From Setaria digitata (taxonomy: Eukaryota; Nematoda; Chromadorea; Rhabditida; Setariidae), in the NCBI GenBank assembly GCA_003640385.1, contig RCAB01000508.1, positions 1 through 43,343 on the forward strand: a stretch of DNA of 43,343 nt. The letters run 5' to 3'. Numbering within the stretch: the first letter of the stretch is position 1; every line of letters starts with the position of its first letter. The notes under the pieces were generated by a model. It saw only the letters and a program-made list of their open reading frames with translations. It ran no database searches and was not told the origin of the DNA. Below are positions 35,701 through 43,343 of the stretch, piece after piece. The position numbers were made by a program, and so were the translations under genes.

Positions 35701-38700
35701 TTAACGAATTAAAATTTCTACAGTGTTGATTAATTTCAGTAGCAAAAAGTATAAAAATTTAAAAAATAAAAAGAAATGAAAAATTAGCTGAAAATGACGC
35801 CATATTATTTTTCATTAAAGTTTTTTTATCAAGATAATTGGAAGTTATTAATTTGTCTTACAGTGTCATGTATCACTCAACATTTTTTTTTTTTTTTTTG
35901 TTTGTTTTTTATTTTTGCATATGTTTCATTTTCTTGCTTTCTAATAAACAAAAATGCATAAATGTAATGAGGAAATAATTAATGCTGAAATTTTTCGGAA
36001 ACCAAATAATAAAAAAAAAAAAAATAACAGTTATATTAGTGAAATTTTTAGGAAGCTTATACAAAGTACGGTAATGAAGGTAAAAGCTGTATAGCATTTG
36101 CGATAGCTGAAATGAATGAACTGTGCTGTATCGAGTCACCATTTTCATGGGATGCATTTAAAAAAATGAATTTATGCTTTCTTGGTATGGTAGCAATGTA
36201 CGATCCACCAAGAGATACGGTATTTCAAGCATTGCAAACGATGAAAAGTGCAGGTCTGATAAGGCTTTTTATATTACTACTATTATCATTTACATGTTTT
36301 ATATTTTAATTTTCACAAATGTTAACTTCAATTTTATCTTTTTATTTTCTGTCATTCATTCGTTTCTACCTCATCAGTTTTTTTTTTTAATTATTTTAAT
36401 TTTTGAATGAAAGAATTTTTTTTTAGCTTTTAAAATTTTCTGTGCATTCAATGCTATTACCTTCCATTAATTGAACAGTGCAACAATTAGTTTTATAACA
36501 ATCAAATTATGATTATTCGTCTGCAGTGATTTGCACCTTAAGTGATTAGTTTAATGCTTGACTGAAAATTTAAGTTTTCAAGTCTTCTCTGAAAACAGAA
36601 TGGAGAAGAAAGGTATAATTATTAAGGAGTGAAATGCTTTATGGTTACCGGTGATCATCCATCAACAGCTGCTGCAGTTGCTGGCCATTTTGGCTTAGCT
36701 GTTCCACGAGCATCAATCGTTTCATTAGTTTGTCATACTCATTTTAATTAACATTAACAATTACCTTTTTTTTTTCTTCTTTTTATTCAAATATTTATGT
36801 TAGTGCGAAAAGTGTATGATTTAGTTAGCTGAAATTAATAGAATACCTCCACCATATAGATATATTAGTTAAAAAATTTTTCCACTTAATTTTTAGAAAT
36901 TTAAGAAACTAGGGGAGATTTAAAATTGTCGTGAAAAAGAGCTAATTTTTAATAGTTAAAAAATTAAACTTAACTTGTTCAAATTTAAAAGATAGATGTT
37001 TAATTTTAAGACTATCTATTGTCGAGAAATCGAGAGTATATTTTTCAATTGCAACTAGAATTGAAAATTATTCTCCCATAAAATGCACATACAATGTAAA
37101 ATCAAGAAATATTAGCTAAAATATAAATTAAAAGTTGATAATATAATTAATTTAGAATGCAGAAATGGAAAAGAAGCCAAATTTAGTGTCAGTAATTCAC
37201 TGTGAAACATTTGATAAATTAAACGATGAATTATGGGATGATATATTGAAGCAAGAGTTTGTTGTATTCGCTCGTGCTACACCATCACATAAGCTGATCA
37301 TTGTCAAGGTATATTAGTTAATTATATATATGCAATTGTACGCTCAACCTATATTAATTAGTTAATAAATTAATTAATGATAAATACGCCTGTAACAATG
37401 CAATGAAGAGTTCTGTATTCAACATGCAGATTCTTAAATAATCAACCTTTTTTACATATGGTAATTTAGGGAGTTTTTTTTTTTTTTTTTTAAATCAATA
37501 AATTAAATAATTTTGCTCAGTTATTCTTTTAGTAGCTTCTTAATTCTGATTATGCATGTTTACATCATTTATCTTATGCTATTCTAATTAGAAACAATTT
37601 GCGAGCTTAATTATCATAATTATAAGTGATTTTTCTCTCTCTCACTTTTTTTTTTTAACTGCCATCTGCACAGGAATGTCGTCGTCGAGGTGAAGTAGTA
37701 GCAGTTACCGGTGATGGTGTTTTAGATGCACCTGCATTGAAGGAAGCAAATGTTGGCATTGCTATGGAAGCTGTTGGTAAGTTTTAAATTAATTTAAAAT
37801 ATCGATTTCGTTAGTTCATTATGTTGATTATTTAACGATTTACAAATTCCGATAATATAAATTAATTTGTCTACTGTAGAATGAAGTTTAGCAAAGGAAA
37901 GAAAAGTAGGATTTAGTATTCTAGTTTTTTAGCATAGATCATTTTCCATTTCAAAAATTTTGGAAAGAAAAATGAGAATTAAAAATGATATTTATTAGTT
38001 TTATGAAAAAAGGGGAAGAAAAAAAACCTTATGAACTGTCCAAAAATCAAAAAAAAACAAAAACAAAAAAAGCGAGAAAAAAAAGATTAGTTTCACATAT
38101 TTAGCTCAAAATTAGCTAGCTATACATAACACCAATATCAGAAACTAAATATCATTTAAATGAAGGAAAATAATGTAATGTATTATTATTAACAAATGAA
38201 TGGGCGATTGCTGTAAATATGTTAGTGTAAATAATTCAAAGACCAGTAAACAAGATATGTAAATTAGTTAAGCTATTTCAGTAAGCATAGATGAGCCAGT
38301 GGCGGTATTTTATATAAATTTTATGCAAATATTGGCAAACAAATAAATATGCATAAATCTGTAAAAATTAAGCATTAGTTGGGGAAAAATAAATGGTAAA
38401 TGAAAAGTTGAATTTATTTTGTTAATGTAATAGGCACTGCTCGTAAAATAATATTATCTTATTTATGTGAGTGTAATATATATGATTCGGAAAAGGTAAC
38501 CAAATAACAAATATTTGAATACATTTAAAAAAAGCTGAACAAATAAATATTCCAGTGTACATATAACAAAGCTAGGCCAATAACAACTACTTGATTATAT
38601 TTGAAAACGCTGAGCAGATAACAGATACACATGAAAAAAGATAGACAAATAATAAACATTTTAATATTTTTAAAAAAGCTGAGGAAATGGCAAATATTCC

Positions 38701-41700
38701 AATGTGTTTGCAAAAACCAAACAAATAACAAGTATTTTAATGTATTTGCAAAAGCTAAACAAATAACAAATATTTCATTATCATTTTCGGGAGTGCATTT
38801 GCAAAAGAAGCAGCTGATATGGTGAACACGGAAAGTGATGTGAAGAATATTGTTAAATGTATTAGAGAGGGTCGATTATTGTATGCAAATTTGAAGAAAA
38901 CAATTGCTTATACATTAGCTCATATGGTACCGGAACTATGTGCAGTTATGTTAGCATTTGCTATTGGTTTCCCCATTGGTCTTAGTAGTGTACAGGTTAG
39001 ATATTTTACCAACTCTTTCTTTTATTCTCTGTCAAAATGATTTAATTTAACTTACACTTATTAAAATATTGGAAGGAAAATTTGATCCTAAAATTATAAA
39101 ACAAATTTTGCCAAATTTTCATCGGTTATCGCATTATTTTGATCAGTGTTGTTGTACAATTTGATGTAATAAATGTAAGCAAAATTTTTACAATTTTTGT
39201 GGTTGCAAGAAAGATAATTTTGGAAAAATGTGGTACTTCTTGAAAAATAACAATAAACTTCTTTCTACTTATTTTTCATCTTCAAGAAAATAACAGTAAA
39301 ATAATAATTTTCTTATAGTTAAATATTTAAATGTCATAAAGTAATGAATTAGTATTTTGAATATTATTACACAAATTATCTGTTTTCAGATTTTATTAAA
39401 CAATGTAAATCAAAGAGAAGATAAAAAGAAGAGAATATTATTCATATTCCTGTAGAATTACAAATAAATGAGTGAAATGTTAAAGTAATTGGTTAATCAA
39501 AAGGGTTATCAAAATATTTGGGACATTTTTTTTTTCACATTTTTCAGGATGGAAGAGCTTGGATTTTCATATTTTGTTTTTATTTTATTTTATTTTTTTA
39601 AATCATCTTATTAAAAAAGTTTTTTCATTTCATTGCTCGCTATTTAATTTTAAAATCTTAAAGTAACTTTTAATTTTCAGGTCCTCTCGATAGATTTAAT
39701 AACAGAAATACCACCCTCAATAGCACTTACCTATGAAGCTGGTGAAAAGGATATCATGTGTAGACCACCTAGAAAGTCAAATTCTCGATTAGTCTCGAAA
39801 GCACTTCTTGTTTATTCGTATATTTTTGTTGGTAGTATTATATCGGTTGGATGCTTTACTGCATATTTATTCGTTTTTCGGTTTGTGCTTTTTTTTTTCT
39901 TTTTTATTGAAAAAAAAATGCAAAAAATTTTCATCTATTATTTCGTTTTTTCATTTTTTATTTTTTGGCTGGGGTTAAAAAAAAAAACACAAGACAAAAC
40001 AAAAATGACCTGCTATCTTAAATGGAAAAATTCTAAAATCTGGTATTATTTTTCTTCGTATTTTATTCTATTACAATGTCTAATTACGGCATATTTAATA
40101 AAAATAATACAGATATATTTTTCCGTAAAATTCTTTTTAAAATTTATGAAATATATTGCAGTAATTAAACTATCATTTAATTTATAAACTTTTAACCAGT
40201 AGCATAATTATTAATTAATTTGATATGATTACGCATAACGAAAATTATTTATTATTATATTTTTTTGCAAATTTATATTTGAAAAATTTTATTTTAGGTT
40301 TTATGAAATAACATTACAAGATTTATTCCATTCTAATGTGAAACATTGGCGTCCAAATGCTGAAGTTTTATTAACAAGTACTGGAAAGTATTATACGGCT
40401 GAGATGCAGATGTTCATTCATGGCCAAGCAAAAGCTGCTTGGCATATAACATTAGTCATGGCACAGGTTTGATAAATTATACCTTACCAAATTATCATTA
40501 CTGAATAAAAGCAATTGTTCTTGAAAAATAAAAAATTGTTCTCATTTCAATTTATTAAAGTGTAAATTTAAATTGCTACAGAGTTTTAAATAAATTAATT
40601 ATATTCCTATTTTTCTTTATAATAATATTAATGATATAATTAATAAACAGTTGTATTGTTAATTTATATTTTAGCAGATAATGCAATCTAATTATTATTA
40701 TCAAATAAAATGTTTCAAAAAAAAAAGAAATTCATTTTAAATGATTAAATGAAATTTTTGTAAAACTTTTGAAAAAATCAATTACAGTACCTAACCTTCT
40801 CCATAATAATATTCGCAATGTAATCACTAAATAATTTTATCGATAATTTATACTTTGACAAATAATATTGCCTAATTATTATTATTGAACAAAAATATTC
40901 CAGAAAAAAAGTCAATAAATTCATTTCAAATGACTGAATTAAAGTGTTGGAAAATTTTTCAAGCAAAATTCATTACACATCTATTTTTTTTTCATGATAT
41001 AATTAAACAAATAATTTGTATTTCGTTGTTTTAATATTACAACTTTTCAGGTATTTCATTTCTGGCTCTGTACAACACGACGAATTTCAATATTTAATCA
41101 TGGTACACAAAATATTGCAGCTGTTTTTGCATTACTTATTGAAATTTCCCTTCTGAATTTCATGATTTATACACCTGGTGTACAACATTGGCTTCGTGTT
41201 TCTCATCCACCAGCATTTGTATGGCTATTTTGTTTACCTGTTGGCATTGTTCTTATTGTATTCAATGAGGTTATTTCTTACTTTTTGTCAAAAATTTTAT
41301 TTAATTTTATCAATTATCTAAAATTTCTTTATATTACATTGTTTTTTTCTCTTTTTTTTTTATGAAATTATTCGTGTAATGTATACTTAATGTCTTTTTG
41401 GTAAAAAAGCTGTAATTTTATTTAAAGTATATTGCTAGATTGATATTAGTTAATCAGTTAATATAATTAAGTAAACTTCGGAAGTATTTTCTGAGAGAGA
41501 GAGAGAGTTAGAGGATATCGTGTGCTACATTTATTATAATACTACTAAAACTACTTTAATACTAGTAATTGAAAAAAAAAAAAATGATGCAAAACTTCAA
41601 TCATATAACTACAAGCACTATAATGAGTTCTATTAATAAAAGTTAATGATAATCTAGTAAAACATCTACTTGCCGATTTTTGCAAGTAGTTTATGAAAGA

Positions 41701-41917
41701 GATGGAAAATTATCATCAATTAACTATAATAACAGTATTATTATTTGAATATTATAAAACAAAATTAAATGAATATCATTGGATTGTAAGCGGTAATTTA
41801 GATGAAAATTCGGCACTTATCTATCTATCGTCTGAATAATAAATGTATTTTTAGACACGGAAATGGATTATCAGGCAATATCCGATCAGCTATATTGCTC
41901 GAGCATTGAAATGGTAA
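26760..41917 (+). CDS. Divergent Na+/K+-ATPase alpha-like P-type ATPase (P2C, nematode CATP-like)
   Basis: Twenty exons: 26760-26825, 27220-27339, 27785-28042, 29249-29361, 30204-30423, 31084-31300, 32344-32538, 33195-33423, 33832-33952, 34666-34802, 35457-35572, 36056-36253, 36627-36727, 37156-37308, 37674-37776, 38808-38995, 39681-39880, 40298-40466, 41051-41269, 41855-41917; about 1061 residues (human alpha1 1023). Motifs: actuator TGEL (211-214), M4 IPQGL (Q331), phospho-site DKTGIFT (D373), nucleotide site KGAPE (565), DPPR, TGDHP (671), TGDGVLD (760), M5 [10 protein letters not shown]6 IDLITE. Na+/K+ pumps have TGES, VPEGL, DKTGTLT, TGDGVND, YTLTSNIPE and IDLGTD here. The SYGQ site that contacts the beta subunit reads IHGQ, and the C-terminal KETYY is absent. 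It keeps the phosphorylated Asp and the P2C layout, so it is a true relative, but may transport different ions, poorly, or not at all. Exon 12 could start at 36052, and exon 16 is problematic (see separate entry). Confidence 0.93.
27144..27189. repeat. 15-bp perfect inverted repeat in ATPase intron 1
   Basis: Eight T plus AGCAAAT (27144-27158) pair with ATTTGCT plus eight A (27175-27189) across a 16-base loop. It lies 30 bases before the exon 2 acceptor. Confidence 0.6.
28983..29046. repeat. Two-copy 32-bp tandem duplication in ATPase intron 3
   Basis: 28983-29014 and 29015-29046 are identical except for the last base. This is a recent simple tandem duplication. Confidence 0.95.
29549..30132. 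repeat. Dispersed direct repeat of about 45 bp in ATPase intron 4
   Basis: 29549-29592 and 30089-30132 share AGCAATATT, then TGTAAGAATATACTAATTAA, then an ATTTT(A/G)CTA tail, with a few substitutions. The copies are 540 bases apart in the same orientation. Confidence 0.75.
30520..30700. repeat. Degenerate tandem repeat in ATPase intron 5
   Basis: The words TTCA(T/C)TTACG, TTCATTCACGTA and CACTTATGTATA recur about five times at intervals of roughly 25-50 bases. The unit is heavily diverged. Confidence 0.5.
31665..31871. repeat. 103-bp tandem duplication around a single N in ATPase intron 6
   Basis: 31665-31767 and 31769-31871 are almost identical, differing in a C/T at GCACAAG/GCATAAG and in A-run content, and are separated by N at 31768. 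This could be a real duplication or a contig join that repeated an overlap. Confidence 0.9.
33056..33097. repeat. Short tandem repeat in ATPase intron 7
   Basis: TTTACATGTTCTGTGACA occurs twice, 24-25 bases apart. A small intronic duplication. Confidence 0.8.
38489..38790. repeat. Diverged tandem array abutting ATPase exon 16
   Basis: About seven or eight units of 30-46 bases of the form AAAAGCTGA(A)CAAATAACAAATATT...TATTTGC are arranged head to tail. The last unit runs into the coding sequence, whose first bases (TGCATTTGCAAAAGAAGCAG) follow the same pattern as the unit junction TGTATTTGCAAAAGCTAAAC. Confidence 0.65.
38790..38995 (+). other. Exon 16 of the ATPase: 5' boundary uncertain, conserved codons lack an AG acceptor
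   Basis: Similarity to P-type ATPases ([11 protein letters not shown] against GSDVSKQAADM) and phase both predict that the exon begins at 38790, but the bases before it are TTTTCG, not AG, and there is no AG between 38759 and 38790. The nearest AG that keeps frame is at 38806-38807. Using it removes six residues (GSAFAK) just after the TGDGVLD loop. Either the splice site was lost and a downstream site is used, or a non-canonical CG end is used, or one base is wrong. Confidence 0.6.
41493..41507. repeat. (GA)n run in the last ATPase intron
   Basis: Seven GA dinucleotides in a row lie about 350 bases before the terminal exon. Confidence 0.9.
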
Positions 41918-41941
41918 ATGTCAGTAATTGTATTTATCATT

Positions 41942-41947
41942 AATAAA
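41942..41947 (+). terminator. Poly(A) signal of the ATPase gene
   Basis: AATAAA begins 25 bases after the TAA stop (41915-41917), so the 3' UTR is probably very short. Confidence 0.55.
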
Positions 41948-43100
41948 CATTTTTCTTTCTTTCTTTTTCTTGAACTGCACCATCATTATGGAACGATTAA
42001 GCTTATTTTCTTTTTGCTGTTTAAAATTATTTATTTTGATCACTGTTCTTCCATTTAATAAATAGCTGCTATTCTTTATCTTATTTTGATGAAATTCATC
42101 CGCAGGTTTAATTTTACATTACATTAAATTGATAGTAATTTTTCACTTTTTGAATCCTGATATTTTATTTTGAAAAAATTCAATTTTAATTTTACATTGC
42201 ATGTACATTAATAACACTAAATTGTCAGTAAATCAAAAACTAATCATATGTCGATTGTATTATTGATGGTGACATTTTCATTTTGGCACACCTTTTATTC
42301 CTTTTTTCTGGTTTCCGGACATTTACTATGAAATAAAATTAAGGTGATTTCCGAATAATATTAAAATTTATTACTACTTATATATAACTTCCTCTAATTT
42401 CCCTTAAGTGAAAAAAAAGTTGAACAAAGAGAAGAATTTTGAGTGGAAAATTTAATTTAATTAATGAAATCTTTAACAAATGCAAACAAAGATGTGCTGT
42501 TTTATTGTGTTTCTTTTTTTCGTTTTTGTCCTCATTTTCTATTTTTTCACTAATGAATAAATAAGTGCTGCCATTCTTCTTGCATTATTTTTCTTAATAG
42601 AATAAAAATTTTTCCAAATCCGGAAAAATTTCTTATCAGGAAAAGAAGAAGAAAGAATAAAATTCATTTAAAAATCACATAAAAGGTGCTTTGTTTTCAT
42701 ATGATATGTTAGCTTTTCCTTTTTAATTAGTTTCGGATTTCAACTTATTATCTTAACTATTTAAAAATTGTTATCGAAAGGTCTCAACTTGAAGCATTTT
42801 TAGTGAATGATAATTTTTACTGATAAGTGAAAAATTATAGTAGATTACGTTGGGTTTCTTCATCTGTTAATTTTTCTTATTGTTAATGGAATAGAAGTAG
42901 TTTTGAGCGAAATTTTTACATTTGAAAGAGTAAAGAGTTTTTGAAATGATTTCTTTTAACTTCAAAAATATTACTATCAGAAATGGAAATAAATCGGAAA
43001 TTGCGTTTAATGAAATGTTTGTTGTGGTATATTTCTTGATAGGATAATTATTTACAGTATATATAGTAAAATTGGTTTGATAGAAATTTTGAATAAAATT
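41948..43100. other. 3' flank, no gene seen
   Basis: AT-rich sequence without splice-supported open frames. The minus-strand open stretch at 42867-43145 is Ile/Asn/Tyr-rich and partly made of the terminal repeat, so I do not call it a gene. Confidence 0.5.
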
Positions 43101-43109
43101 AATATAAGT

Positions 43110-43343
43110 ACTAAAAAATATAAAATATATCAATGAAATATACAAATAAAATATAAAATGTATGAATAATAATGTGTAAAATATATAAATGAGAGAATAT
43201 ATAAATAATGAAATACACGGATAATAAGGGTTATAAACAATAAGATATAAATAATAAAATATATAGACATATAGGTAATAAAATATACAGATAATAAAAT
43301 ATATAAATAATAAAATATATAAATAATAAAATATATAAATAAT
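43110..43343. repeat. 16-bp AT minisatellite, continues past the window
   Basis: Unit AAAATATATAAATAAT. The last four units (43280-43295, 43296-43311, 43312-43327, 43328-43343) are nearly or fully identical. Units to the left are increasingly diverged. The array is cut by the window edge. Confidence 0.9.

Noticed and set aside
38434..38495. Exon-like block in ATPase intron 15 ([25 protein letters not shown] frame with AG before and GTAACC after)
   Set aside because: It joins exon 15 in phase but ends in a phase that would shift exon 16 out of frame, and it resembles nothing in P-type ATPases.
39881..40187. Extension of ATPase exon 17 into a long open frame
   Set aside because: The donor at 39881 and the phase-matched exon at 40298 continue the conserved protein; the read-through part is low-complexity.

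Overview
This is an AT-rich eukaryotic window from an invertebrate, most likely a nematode. The introns are GT..AG with pyrimidine-plus-TTTCAG or TTTTAG acceptors of the nematode kind. An acceptor lies directly in front of two of the start codons, as expected of spliced-leader trans-splicing. Long poly(A)/poly(T) runs are everywhere. The deduced proteins look metazoan, and a divergent Na+/K+-ATPase alpha-like subunit fits the nematode-specific CATP group. A spirurid or filarial worm is my guess from base composition and intron style; the sequence does not prove it.

Layout, all genes on the + strand. (1) 1-1118 holds the 3' exons of an unidentified one-pass membrane protein whose start lies outside the window. 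(2) 3353-5000 holds relics: a possible first exon, an exon-like block broken by one TGA, and a scrap resembling a non-LTR retrotransposon reverse transcriptase. (3) 5145-8555 is ALG3, the ER dolichol-linked oligosaccharide mannosyltransferase, in 10 exons. (4) 9575-12503 is NDUFAF5, the mitochondrial complex I assembly factor of the methyltransferase fold, in 6 exons. (5) 12504-26700 is about 14 kb with no gene I can support, full of decayed ATT-type microsatellites, GATA-like motifs and homopolymers. (6) 26760-41917 is a 20-exon P-type ATPase related to the Na+/K+ and H+/K+ pump alpha subunits. (7) The right edge is a 16-bp minisatellite that runs out of the window.

Exon joins were worked out by hand. 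Reading phase is kept across every junction of the three main genes. Two junctions in the ATPase are uncertain: exon 11/12, and especially exon 15/16. One ALG3 microexon may be optional.

The genes do not form one pathway: N-glycan precursor assembly in the ER, complex I biogenesis in mitochondria, and a plasma-membrane-type cation pump. The most interesting points are the ATPase, which keeps its phosphorylated Asp but has lost several otherwise near-invariant catalytic and cation-site residues; an intronic tandem array that resembles and abuts one of its exons; a bulge-free 40-position hairpin in an NDUFAF5 intron; and an exact 36-bp copy of NDUFAF5 coding sequence upstream of that gene.
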